Below are positions 48,383 through 57,361 of a stretch of DNA of 64,000 bases, piece after piece. Location of the stretch: positions 6,962-70,961 of the forward strand of contig CAZAUT010000003.1 in NCBI GenBank assembly GCA_964488535.1, given 5' to 3'. The stretch comes from GWB1-38-13 sp964488535. GTDB lineage: Bacteria; Patescibacteriota; Microgenomatia; UBA8517. Numbering within the stretch: position 1 is the stretch's first letter; each line of letters opens with the position of its first letter. The notes under the pieces are model-generated. The model saw nothing but the letters and a program-made list of their open reading frames with translations. It searched no databases and was not told the DNA's origin. Both the position numbers and the translations under genes were made by a program.

Positions 48383-49570
48383 ATGAATATTAAACTTCGC
48401 TTTCTTCAAAACCCTCTTGCATTGTCTGCCATAACTTTAATAGTTATCGTCTGGTCAACAGTTTCTTTTCTTGCATACCAAAATAAACTTCTAAAAATTC
48501 AAGAGAAACATTTTGAAAAAAATATCCCAAAAAGTATATCCGAAAGCATTTCTACTGCACCACCTTTTCCATTCGGATCATTTTCTATATCATCCATTCC
48601 CAACTGGCGTAAGTATTCGAATTCTGAATTAAACTATTCTATTGAATTTCCAAACGATTGGAACTTTTCTATTAACGACACATACCCAGAAAATCCGATT
48701 TTCTATATCTCTAAAGACAAATTAAGCAATTGGCATGAATGCCATAGAAAAACATCTTGTTTGGTAATCCAAACAAACATGGGTGGACGTGGCGGTTATA
48801 TGTTCATGACAAAAACTCGTCAATCCTTATACAATCAAAATAACGTATCTGGAATACGAACCGACATTCTCGCATATGATGGAGGTGTTTACAGTTTTTT
48901 TATTAATATTGACGAACATATTCAACGACCACTGTGGAAACAGGGAACAATAGACATTTTTCCCAAAATCATTAATGAAAAATTTTCCGAAACGGAAATG
49001 TTGCATCGTACCGGCCAAACCTCATTTGATTCACGGCTTGATAGCATTGCAACAGATACTGAAGATTTATCTCTCCTTAGCCAAATCCTCTCCACATTTA
49101 AATTCACCGACAACAACCATAACAATTCGCTAAAGTGTATAAATGCTTTTGCGAACTCCAAAATTGAACTGCCCAACCACTCCATCCTCAATGGAACAGT
49201 AAGTGGGCAGGTTTTTTGGCCGTCTGAAAAACTACCAATAGGCATTAAAGTATGTGCATATAACACTTTAAACTATGCTAGATATTGCACCTCAGAAATC
49301 TTAAACGAAAATCCCTTCTATTCCTTATCTATCCCTGAAGGAAACTATTATATTTTTTCACTCTCCGCAGACGGTTTAATTGGGGTGGATGGAATGTTAA
49401 CAAAAAACAATGATCGCTATGTAGATACGGATACCGCAGGTTCAATAATTAGTGAAGCTCCTTTGCATATACATGTCGGCGCAAACACTACAACAGAAAA
49501 CATAGATGTCGGTGATCATGTAATTGGTAAAAATACTCTTTCCTGTCCGGAAGTAAAAAACAACAAATGA
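48383..49570 (+). CDS. Membrane-anchored protein, paralog 2, with extra C-terminal domain
   Basis: About 395 residues, starting MNIKLRFLQNPLALS. The anchor ALSAITLIVIVWSTVSFLAYQN is shared with its neighbours. Then comes a domain with WRKYSNSELNYSIEFPNDW ending in SQILSTFKF, as in the others. After it is an additional domain of about 140 residues (LNGTVSGQVFWPSEKLPIG onward) that looks like a carboxypeptidase-regulatory or CNA-B type beta sandwich. It starts 12 bases after paralog 1, so they form one operon. Confidence 0.6.
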   Translation: MNIKLRFLQNPLALSAITLIVIVWSTVSFLAYQNKLLKIQEKHFEKNIPKSISESISTAPPFPFGSFSISSIPNWRKYSNSELNYSIEFPNDWNFSINDTYPENPIFYISKDKLSNWHECHRKTSCLVIQTNMGGRGGYMFMTKTRQSLYNQNNVSGIRTDILAYDGGVYSFFINIDEHIQRPLWKQGTIDIFPKIINEKFSETEMLHRTGQTSFDSRLDSIATDTEDLSLLSQILSTFKFTDNNHNNSLKCINAFANSKIELPNHSILNGTVSGQVFWPSEKLPIGIKVCAYNTLNYARYCTSEILNENPFYSLSIPEGNYYIFSLSADGLIGVDGMLTKNNDRYVDTDTAGSIISEAPLHIHVGANTTTENIDVGDHVIGKNTLSCPEVKNNK

Positions 49571-49609
49571 TGTTTGTTCAAACTCTAAATAAACTGATAC
49601 CCAAGTAGT

Positions 49610-50344
49610 ATGTTATCCAACAAATTTCATTTTTTTCAAAACACCCTCACCCTTTCTGCTGTTGCTTTTATCATTACCTTCTGGTCAACAGTTTCTTTTC
49701 TTGCATACCAAAACAATCAATTTAAAGAATATTCAGATGGATACAAAAGAGGTATAGACATATTTAAAACAACACCAGCCCCTTCACCGGTTCCTACAAT
49801 TTATCAACTGCAAATAACTGAGGATAACAATTGGTATGTTTTTAAAAATGAAGAATATCATTACACAATTAGCTATCCTAAAAATTTTAGGCTAATTGGT
49901 CGAGACCCTGCATCTATTGAAATAGACTTAGACCAAACGGAGGGGGCACCAACAAGATGGTTAAGAATTAATGTTGTTTCCCCGGAAAATATTTCTCAAT
50001 ACCAAATACTTAACAATTTAGAAGTTGGTGAGACCACGGTTGATAAAGCAAATGAATTCAATACATGGAAAAGACTGAATAACAGAGATATTGCCAATGT
50101 TTCAGCAAAAGTGTTTATTAACGAAAAACCGTGGGAACTTCCGATACTAAAACTGATTATTCTTGAACATAACAATGTCTTTCTAATAATAAAATATGTT
50201 CCATATAACAGTACCCAAGAGTCTATAAAAAAACAACCAGATGACCCTGAAGCCCGGATTGATTTTGTTGGTATCTTTGACCAAATTCTCTCCACCTTTC
50301 GATTTGACTCAGAGTTGCAACATTCAAATTTACCCGCTGAATGA
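49610..50344 (+). CDS. Membrane-anchored protein, paralog 3
   Basis: This 244-residue protein starts MLSNKFHFFQNTLTLS, has the shared anchor (about 11-32, ending WSTVSFLAYQNN), a linker with Pro and Thr and the domain WYVFKNEEYHYTISYPKNF to FDQILSTFRF. DNA near 49679-49710 is almost identical to that around 48448-48480 (TGGTCAACAGTTTCTTTTCT), pointing to recent duplication or gene conversion of the anchor-coding part. Function unknown. Confidence 0.6.
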   Translation: MLSNKFHFFQNTLTLSAVAFIITFWSTVSFLAYQNNQFKEYSDGYKRGIDIFKTTPAPSPVPTIYQLQITEDNNWYVFKNEEYHYTISYPKNFRLIGRDPASIEIDLDQTEGAPTRWLRINVVSPENISQYQILNNLEVGETTVDKANEFNTWKRLNNRDIANVSAKVFINEKPWELPILKLIILEHNNVFLIIKYVPYNSTQESIKKQPDDPEARIDFVGIFDQILSTFRFDSELQHSNLPAE

Positions 50345-50763
50345 TTTTGGTATTACCGAAACTTTAATTTCCATTTACCAAAATCTCCACATTGTTGTCT
50401 TTTATATTTCTTTGATCTTTAGATCTTAAGCTTTACTTGCATTTTCCCTTCAATTACTCGATTGCTTACTCACTTAATCGCTTAATCGCTTCGTCGCCTT
50501 ATCCCTTTGTATTTTTATTTCCTTCCCTGACAATACTTAATACATAATACGTTATACACTTTCCCCATTCCCCCATACATGCTTCATCCTACTTACTACA
50601 TTCTGCATACTACGTGCTTTCTTTCTCCCTATATACTATATACAGCATACAATATACTGTTTCTTCCCTAGTATCCCAATATACTCCCTTGACCTCTTTT
50701 GTTATCTTTTTATCCTTTTAATCCTATTTATTTTTAAATATTTAGGTACTAAATTGAATTAAA
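50345..50763. repeat. Large intergenic repeat tract
   Basis: No gene is seen. The tract contains, in order, TTACTCACTTAATCGCTTAATCGC units (about 50450-50495), ATACTTAATACATAATACG units (about 50534-50562), CATACTACGTGC units, CCCTATATACTATATACAGC units (about 50628-50660) and CCTAGTATCCCAATATAC (about 50668-50690). It lies directly upstream of the second PBP gene. Confidence 0.65.
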
Positions 50764-53085
50764 ATGGGTTACTGCCAAACCCGAAAACCAAATGTTAAAC
50801 AATTTTCAAAATTAGCAAAAAAAGGCCTCAAATTCTTGAAAGGCCTTGTGCTTTTGGTCGGCAAACCGTTCTACCTTATTTTCCTGCTTCTTCTTACCGT
50901 TCTAAATTCCGTTCTAAATTTCGCGTTTTCAAGAAAGTATAACAATTATAATCGTTATAATAATTATAATTTTTATATTAAACTCCTTCTTACCTCTTCT
51001 ACTCTTCTACTCTTCTACTCTTCTACTCTTTCTGGTCTTCCTTCCCCCAAAACCCTCTCTACAACCCATCCTCCTCTTTCGACAAAGATCTATGATAGGG
51101 ACGGCTTTTTGCTTTATACAATTTACGATAATGAAAACAGGTCGCTTGTTTCAATTAAAGACATACCCGCCCATCTGATTCTGGCTACTCTGGCAATCGA
51201 AGATAACGAGTTCTACAAACATCCCGGTTTTTCTGCAAAGGGAATACTCCGTGCCCTATCGAAAAATATCAGTGACGGTACAATGTACGGAGGTTCAACA
51301 ATTACCCAGCAGCTCGTTAAAAATACACTTCTTTCTTCCGAAAAAAGTATCGAAAGAAAAATAAAGGAACTTTTTCTGGCTATAGAGATCGAACTTTTAT
51401 ACCCCAAAAACAGAATTCTTGAAATGTATCTCAACACGTCTCCTTACGGCGGTCCGGTATACGGCATCGGTCAGGCTGCAAGGGTTTATTTCGACAAAGA
51501 TGTCGAAAAATTGTCGTTGGCAGAATCGGCTTTTCTGGCGGGTATTCCAAAAAGTCCCAATATATATTCGCCGTTTATCGGTGATATCGATAGAGGACTG
51601 GAAAGACAAAAAGAAGTGCTTTCTCTCATGCTTTCAAATGGTTTCATAACTTCTGTTCAATTTGAAGAAGCAATGTCCGAAACACTTTCGTTCTCAGGCA
51701 ATAAAATAAAAATATATTCTCCTCACTTTGTTATGTATGTAAAAGATCTTCTTGAAAAGGATTTCGGAAAGGATACTGTCTCCCGCGGAGGACTGGAGGT
51801 TACGACAACTCTTGATATAAATATCCAAAAGGCAGCCGAAAAAGTTGTATCCGAGGAAATTGCAAATCTCAAAAACCAGAAGGTCACAAACGCTGCGGTA
51901 ATTGTTCTCAACCCAAAGAATGGAGATATTCTGGCAATGATCGGATCCGCGGATTATTTTAATAAGACAAATAATGGCAATGTAAACGCCGTTCTTTCGC
52001 TTCGTCCTCCGGGTTCTTCAATTAAGGTTGTCAACTATGTATATGCTTTATCACACGGCTATACCGCTGCAACCGTTGTCGACGACTCCCCCGTCTCATA
52101 TTCTTATTCCGGATCACCTCCCTACTCGCCGGTCAATTATGACAGAAAGTTTAAAGGAAAAATGACAGTCAGATCGGCGCTTGCACAGTCAAGGAATGTC
52201 CCTGCTGTTAAGATTCTTAATTCTTACGGAATCGAAAATATGATAGCCACGGGGAAGAGCATGGGTATCTCAACATGGGAAGAAAGCCAAAATTTCGGTC
52301 TTTCAATGACACTTGGAGGTGCAAATACAACTTTGTACGATCTTGCGGGTGTATACTCCGTCATTGCCAATTACGGTGTAAAACCAAACATCAACCCGAT
52401 TCTGTCTGTGAGGAACTACAACTCATTACTGCTTTCACAAAAGGCATGCGTCAGAAGCAATCATTCGGCGGTTTTACCGACTGTTCCGATACAAAAACTA
52501 AAAACTCTTGCAGATATTCCCCGTCTATCTCTCATATCACTCACAAGTGCATCATACTCGGCGGATTTTGAAAAAAATGATACCTGCAAAGTCAACTACG
52601 TCATAGATCCCAGAGTTGCGTTTATCATTACCGATATTCTAAAAGACAATAAGGCACGATCACCTGCATTCGGAGCAAACTCCCAGCTCACAATTAAAGA
52701 CCATCCCGAGGTGGCAGTAAAAACCGGAACAAGTAATTCCATACGTGACAATGTCGCCATTGGTTATTCTCAAGATTATTTGGTGGCCGTGTGGGTGGGA
52801 AATAATGACAATTCGCCGATGAGTAATATTGCTTCCGGGGTTACCGGTGCAACGCCGATTTTTAATAAAATAATGACAAAACTGCTTGAAAACGACGAAA
52901 GTAAGGATTGGGAAATCCCGTCAGGTTTGGTAAAACTGCCGGTTTGCACGTCCTTCAAAGTTCCCGACAGTGAAGAAATTATCGTCAAAAGATATGAGGA
53001 GTGGTTTTTGGAGGAAAATGTACCGAAAAATGTGTGTTTAAAAAAAACAACTAAACATTTGAAGGAAAGTGGGTTAATGCTCTGA
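50764..53085 (+). CDS. Penicillin-binding protein, class A (PBP1A-like), copy 2
   Basis: A second bifunctional peptidoglycan synthase of 773 residues. After a basic N-terminus come a hydrophobic segment (about 30-50), repeat-encoded residues KYNNYNRYNNYNF (DNA 50938-50978) and TSSTLLLFYSSTLS (DNA 50996-51028), then the glycosyltransferase domain (EDNEFYKHPG, GGSTITQQLVKN) and transpeptidase (PGSSIKVVNY, SRNVPAVKI, AVKTGTSN). The Tyr/Asn-rich part replaces ordinary linker sequence near the anchor, so the exact membrane topology is unclear. Active sites are intact. Confidence 0.94.
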   Translation: MGYCQTRKPNVKQFSKLAKKGLKFLKGLVLLVGKPFYLIFLLLLTVLNSVLNFAFSRKYNNYNRYNNYNFYIKLLLTSSTLLLFYSSTLSGLPSPKTLSTTHPPLSTKIYDRDGFLLYTIYDNENRSLVSIKDIPAHLILATLAIEDNEFYKHPGFSAKGILRALSKNISDGTMYGGSTITQQLVKNTLLSSEKSIERKIKELFLAIEIELLYPKNRILEMYLNTSPYGGPVYGIGQAARVYFDKDVEKLSLAESAFLAGIPKSPNIYSPFIGDIDRGLERQKEVLSLMLSNGFITSVQFEEAMSETLSFSGNKIKIYSPHFVMYVKDLLEKDFGKDTVSRGGLEVTTTLDINIQKAAEKVVSEEIANLKNQKVTNAAVIVLNPKNGDILAMIGSADYFNKTNNGNVNAVLSLRPPGSSIKVVNYVYALSHGYTAATVVDDSPVSYSYSGSPPYSPVNYDRKFKGKMTVRSALAQSRNVPAVKILNSYGIENMIATGKSMGISTWEESQNFGLSMTLGGANTTLYDLAGVYSVIANYGVKPNINPILSVRNYNSLLLSQKACVRSNHSAVLPTVPIQKLKTLADIPRLSLISLTSASYSADFEKNDTCKVNYVIDPRVAFIITDILKDNKARSPAFGANSQLTIKDHPEVAVKTGTSNSIRDNVAIGYSQDYLVAVWVGNNDNSPMSNIASGVTGATPIFNKIMTKLLENDESKDWEIPSGLVKLPVCTSFKVPDSEEIIVKRYEEWFLEENVPKNVCLKKTTKHLKESGLML

Positions 53086-53225
53086 TTTCTATTACTTTAT
53101 CGCGAATCGCCCTAATTGTAATATCTCCCGCAATTTACGGTAGCTGTAAATCATGTTGCGAAGGTACCTTTTGAAAAACGGATGAAAGACTACGAACTGC
53201 CTCACGTGGTGTGATTTTTATTCTT

Positions 53226-54308
53226 TCATTTCCCATTGACTGCATCATAAACAATTTTTGACAATTCTGCAAATGCCTTGTCTGCTTCGTCTAGATCGGC
53301 ATCTTTGCTCATAATCACAACAATATAGGGATTGTCTGCATATACAATTCCTGCATCATTGACCACTCCCGTTTCCCTACCGTATTTGTGGGCAATTTTA
53401 ATTTTCGAAGGTAATCCCGCCGGAAGATGGTTTTCATACTTCGTATCCGTCAAATACGACAGTAGTTCGGTGGTATTTTTGTTGTTTAACAATTTACCTT
53501 CCCACAATTTTCGGAAAAATAACCCCACATCATAAGGTGTTGTTTCATTTGTATCGACACTCGTATCAACCATACCAATATCATTAATTATTTCGTTCAC
53601 TCTTTCCTCACCTAAAATTTTTACGCAAATATTAAAGGCTGTGTTGTCCGACTCCTTACCCATCAAACGGATTAGTTCGCGGTAAGAAAGTTCGTACCCT
53701 GCCGGTTTATAATAAAGTGAACCTGACCCTTCAGCTTTATCTTCCTTTTTCAATTTATATAACGTTTTTAAATCCAGATTTTGTCTCTCTTCCTCGATAT
53801 ACATTCCTGCCATGACCGGAAGTTTTATCAGCGAAGCTGCCTGAAACATCTCTTTTTCTCTTACTCCGAATTCATAAGAATCGTTGCCGTCTAAAACATA
53901 AACAAAAAGTCCGTATTCTCCCTGAAGCGGATCGGTATGTTTTATAAATTCTTCAACTGCACGGACGGATATGTTTTTTTCATTCCTCTTTCCGATTTCC
54001 ACTGTCCTTTTTACCGATAAATCAATTTTGGGAAGTTTCAGGGCAAAGGGATTGTTTACCAATAATCCGCGTGAACGCGCAGAAAAATACAAAGACAGCC
54101 CAAATGTGAATACTATCAGAAAAAAAATTATTACTCTGTCAAGTGTTTTCCATGGACGTATAGGCTCCTTTCTCCTCCTTTTATTTTCAGGCTTCAGATC
54201 CTTGATTTTTTTTACCTTTAGGTTTTTCTCTTCCTGCTTTTCTTGCGCACTTTCGTCTTCTTTATTATCTTTAAGCTTAGTATTTTTATTTTTTCCGAAT
54301 ATTCCCAT
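53226..54308 (-). CDS. Class A beta-lactamase-like serine hydrolase, membrane-anchored
   Basis: The 360-residue protein has a charged cytoplasmic N-terminus (about 1-50), a membrane helix (about 52-72) and an outside domain of the beta-lactamase/DD-peptidase fold. The active-site motif is ASLIK (SxxK), the second is ESDN (SDN), and a Glu occurs in TNETTPYD, where class A enzymes have the general base. The third motif reads KYG instead of KTG. CPR members of this family may act on cell-wall peptides rather than antibiotics; substrate is unknown. It lies next to the second PBP gene. Confidence 0.8.
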   Translation of the reverse strand: MGIFGKNKNTKLKDNKEDESAQEKQEEKNLKVKKIKDLKPENKRRRKEPIRPWKTLDRVIIFFLIVFTFGLSLYFSARSRGLLVNNPFALKLPKIDLSVKRTVEIGKRNEKNISVRAVEEFIKHTDPLQGEYGLFVYVLDGNDSYEFGVREKEMFQAASLIKLPVMAGMYIEEERQNLDLKTLYKLKKEDKAEGSGSLYYKPAGYELSYRELIRLMGKESDNTAFNICVKILGEERVNEIINDIGMVDTSVDTNETTPYDVGLFFRKLWEGKLLNNKNTTELLSYLTDTKYENHLPAGLPSKIKIAHKYGRETGVVNDAGIVYADNPYIVVIMSKDADLDEADKAFAELSKIVYDAVNGK

Positions 54309-54403
54309 AAAGAAATTATATGTTAATTATTAAATTATTAAATTATTAAATTATTTATGTGATTGTTCCGAAAGTGAAAATTCTCCACACTTCAAGATAC
54401 ATA

Positions 54404-54432
54404 TTGACACACGCTAATTTACAGAATATATT
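54404..54432 (+). promoter_or_regulatory. Sigma-70 promoter with very short leader
   Basis: TTGACA (54404-54409), 17 bases, TATATT (54427-54432). The expected start near 54439 is about seven bases before the ATG at 54446. Confidence 0.7.
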
Positions 54433-54445
54433 TGTGCCAATTACT

Positions 54446-54826
54446 ATGAGTCCATTTTTTGAAATCGAAGGTGATATTAAAACCTATTATGATGACAGCC
54501 CGCAGGGAAGTCGCCGGCAAGTGGTTTTAACAAGAAGATCCCGATTATATCAAGGTGACGTTGTCGACTTGTTTCAGTTTGAAGGCATTCTCAGACCACA
54601 AGTGGCTGCTGTACATGTAGTAGATGATAATAATTTAAAAATTGTAAGATTCCCAACAGAAGACTTAAGATTAGAAGAAGAAAGTTTGGATATGCAGAAC
54701 TTTGAAGCTCCAGTGCGACGCGTATTTCCCATTGAAAGAAGAGTTTCCAGAGAAAGTGTAATACTTACCAATCGGAAAATAACCGAAATTCACGCGGTAA
54801 TTTACGAAGAAAAAGAAGAAAAATAA
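54446..54826 (+). CDS. Hypothetical protein
   Basis: A 126-residue, highly charged soluble protein beginning MSPFFEIEGDIKTYYDD. No family is recognised. It looks beta-rich in the first half (RQVVLTRRSRLYQGDVVDLF) and carries many Glu and Arg residues in the second. The start is set by the consensus promoter at 54404-54432; a GTG frame at 54359 would start before the transcript. It lies alone between minus-strand genes. Confidence 0.6.
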   Translation: MSPFFEIEGDIKTYYDDSPQGSRRQVVLTRRSRLYQGDVVDLFQFEGILRPQVAAVHVVDDNNLKIVRFPTEDLRLEEESLDMQNFEAPVRRVFPIERRVSRESVILTNRKITEIHAVIYEEKEEK

Positions 54827-54887
54827 CAAATACCCCCATATTTCTTCTTTTACCACAAAAAAACTTAATATTAAAAATCGCTTAATT

Positions 54888-55874
54888 TTAGCTTCTGCGG
54901 GAGTCCCAAATCTCGGGATTTACCAAGTTCTCCGGCTTTTCACCGCTAGCGGTTTTGAGTATCGCATCAACCGCCAACTGTCCCATTTTCTCTCTGGCCT
55001 CAAAGGTAGCCGAGGCAATATGGGGAGTTAATATTACATTCTCCATTCCGATAAGCTCCGGATTAATGTTCGGCTCCGTTTCAAAAACGTCCAAGCCCGC
55101 TCCCCCGACCTTACCTTCACGAAGCCCGTCAACAAGCGCGTGCTCATCAACGATTGGGCCTCGGGCAGTATTAACAATAATAACACCGTGCTTCATTTTT
55201 CCGATTGCGTCACGGCCGATCATTCCTCTTGTTTCGTCAGTTAGGGGAACATGTACGGAAATAAAATCCGATTCGCTATAAAGCCGATCCAAATCCGCAA
55301 ACTCTATTCCGAATTCTTTCTCTGCTTCTGAGTCGGGAGATCTTTTGTTATACAAAACCCTCATATCAAATCCTTTTACTCTTTTGGCAGCCATCGTCCC
55401 AATTCTCCCGAGACCGATTATTCCCAACGTCTTTCCCTTCAACGCACGCCCAAGAAAAATATTAGGTTCCCACCCGCGGTAACTTCCTCTTTTGGTTGAC
55501 TCGTCCGCCTCGACTATTCTTCTGGCAAGAGATAGCATCAAAGTTACCGCGTGTTCGGCAACGGCTTCGTTGACTTCGTCGCAAGGGGTATTTGCAATCA
55601 AAACATTTCTGTCGGTTGCGTCTTTGACGGTGATATTGTCAAATCCAACCGCATAATTACTGAATATCTTTACTTGGGGGCCAATTGCATCAATCACATC
55701 CCCATTTATCTTATCCGTCAGAAAAGACAAAACCGCATCCATTCCCCTCGCACGTTCCAGAAACTCCTCCGGTTCCAGAGGTCTGTCATGTTCACAAACA
55801 TAAACCTCGTTTCCCGAATTTATCAAGCGGTCAAGATGTGTTCCCGGAAATTTTCTTGAAACAAAAATTCGCAT
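54888..55874 (-). CDS. D-isomer-specific 2-hydroxyacid dehydrogenase
   Basis: This 328-residue NAD(P)-dependent enzyme interconverts 2-oxo acids and D-2-hydroxy acids; members include glyoxylate, hydroxypyruvate and phosphoglycerate dehydrogenases. Visible motifs are the cofactor loop LGIIGLGRIGTMAA, the catalytic Arg in NTARGPIVDE, the Glu in LDVFETEP and the His in TPHIASAT. Similarity to glyoxylate/hydroxypyruvate reductases is my best guess for the substrate. It stands before an S23 gene. Confidence 0.92.
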   Translation of the reverse strand: MRIFVSRKFPGTHLDRLINSGNEVYVCEHDRPLEPEEFLERARGMDAVLSFLTDKINGDVIDAIGPQVKIFSNYAVGFDNITVKDATDRNVLIANTPCDEVNEAVAEHAVTLMLSLARRIVEADESTKRGSYRGWEPNIFLGRALKGKTLGIIGLGRIGTMAAKRVKGFDMRVLYNKRSPDSEAEKEFGIEFADLDRLYSESDFISVHVPLTDETRGMIGRDAIGKMKHGVIIVNTARGPIVDEHALVDGLREGKVGGAGLDVFETEPNINPELIGMENVILTPHIASATFEAREKMGQLAVDAILKTASGEKPENLVNPEIWDSRRS

Positions 55875-55909
55875 AAAAGTTTATTAAGTTGACTGAGTTA
55901 ATTAAGAAA

Positions 55910-56272
55910 TTAAGTTGATTTTTTTATTGTCAAGATATTACTGTTGATTCCCTTAGCCAAACCACCATATTCATGGTCCATATTTTGAAAATTCACTTTA
56001 TCAATATATCCTAAACCGAGTGCTATTGACAAGTGGCTTTGGGTTTCAAAACATTCTCCACGGGGAACATATAACGATCTGACTTTATCCTTATAGTAAT
56101 ATCTTCCATAAGCTTCCGCAATTCCGGCAGTAACTCCGTTTGCCGAACTTCTAGTTTGACTTATTAAGTTGTATTTTTCTTCTTTTGGATAGGTTGAAGT
56201 AATTTTGTAAATTTCTACCTCCAACTCGTATGCCTCCCTCCAAATATTTAAGTCCCTAAAACTACCAACCAT
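55910..56272 (-). CDS. Four-helix-bundle protein, S23 family (copy 6 of 6)
   Basis: A more divergent 120-residue member: FRDLNIWREAYELEVEIYK, YPKEE, QTRSSANGVTAGIAEAYGRY and GECFETQSHLSIALGLGYI keep the family pattern. The flanks carry imperfect inverted copies of one repeat, AAGTTGACTGAGTTAATTAAG on the left (about 55885-55905) and CTTAATTTACTTAGTTAACC on the right (about 56333-56352). Its stop lies at the edge of the left tract. Function unknown. Confidence 0.85.
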   Translation of the reverse strand: MVGSFRDLNIWREAYELEVEIYKITSTYPKEEKYNLISQTRSSANGVTAGIAEAYGRYYYKDKVRSLYVPRGECFETQSHLSIALGLGYIDKVNFQNMDHEYGGLAKGINSNILTIKKST

Positions 56273-56368
56273 AAATATTCATTTAGTTAACCAATTATGT
56301 AAATCAACTGAAAATCCCAATCTGCTTGTTTTACTTAATTTACTTAGTTAACCAATTATCGTAATTAA

Positions 56369-57361
56369 CTATATCTCCCCCACCCCCACCCCGCAACTTC
56401 CCGCCCGATCCAGCCATTCTTGCATTTTTTCTTCTGTCAAAAGACCTTTTTGCGCCCCGACATATCCGATAACCGAGGCGGAATTTACCGTTCCCCATAC
56501 AAGCGCTTCAGAAATATCCTTCCCCTTAATAAGGGCGGAAAGACATCCCGAACCAAAAGCGTCTCCAGCCCCCGTTCGCTCGTACGCATCAACCGGCATA
56601 ACGTCCGATTTAAAATATTTTCCTTCATACTTCGCAAATGCGCCATTTGGTCCGTCGGTAATCACTGGTACTTTCGGACCCAAAGAAGACACTCTGTCCA
56701 GAAGTTCTTTTTCCTTCCCTCTGCTTTCGTCAAACCCGGAAATCTTTTCCGCTTCTTCACGATTGATGTAAACCATGTAAGAAATCTCCAAAACATTTTT
56801 TATCTTTTCTACACCCGCCCTGATCTGCCGGCTACCCGGATTGAATACTACTTTTATATCAGGTTTATCTTTAATGTTTCTGACGATCTTTTCGTAAGTG
56901 TCTTCAAAATCACTCCCCATTGAAGTTAAATAAATCCAAGAGACATTGGGGAACTCAACAGGTAATTGATAATCAATTTCATCTTTATAGGTAAATATTG
57001 TTCTTTCTCCCGAATAATTGATTGCCAGTGAATAATTTGACCTTTTGTCCTTTGCCCGATAAACGAACGATGTGTCAACACCGTCTTTGATAAGTTTTTC
57101 AACTATCTGGTTTCCGATATCATCATCTCCCAGAGTCAGCAGAGGTGCGCTTTTTATTCCTAACCGCCTTGTTCCAACCGCATTATTTGCAGCATTTCCT
57201 CCTATGGAAAATTCCAGCTCCTTAACCGGAATCTTGTCGCCGTAAGAAAAACATATAAGGCAGTCCTTATCGTTTGTCTGGCATAGCGCCTCGCTTTCGG
57301 TTGGAAAAATGAAAGCGTCCAAAGACGCATCGCCAATGGTTAATAGGTCAATATTACTCAT
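56369..57361 (-). CDS. PfkB-family carbohydrate kinase
   Basis: A 330-residue ribokinase-fold enzyme that phosphorylates a sugar or related alcohol with ATP. The substrate-side motif is FSIGGNAANNAVGTRRLG and the anion hole and base are in RTGAGDAFGSG near residue 280 (catalytic Asp). Cys residues (CQTNDKDCLIC) near residue 30 are unusual. It overlaps the class II aldolase gene by four bases, so the two probably work together: a kinase making a sugar bisphosphate for the aldolase, which would stand in for 6-phosphofructokinase. That link is inference. Confidence 0.88.
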   Translation of the reverse strand: MSNIDLLTIGDASLDAFIFPTESEALCQTNDKDCLICFSYGDKIPVKELEFSIGGNAANNAVGTRRLGIKSAPLLTLGDDDIGNQIVEKLIKDGVDTSFVYRAKDKRSNYSLAINYSGERTIFTYKDEIDYQLPVEFPNVSWIYLTSMGSDFEDTYEKIVRNIKDKPDIKVVFNPGSRQIRAGVEKIKNVLEISYMVYINREEAEKISGFDESRGKEKELLDRVSSLGPKVPVITDGPNGAFAKYEGKYFKSDVMPVDAYERTGAGDAFGSGCLSALIKGKDISEALVWGTVNSASVIGYVGAQKGLLTEEKMQEWLDRAGSCGVGVGEI

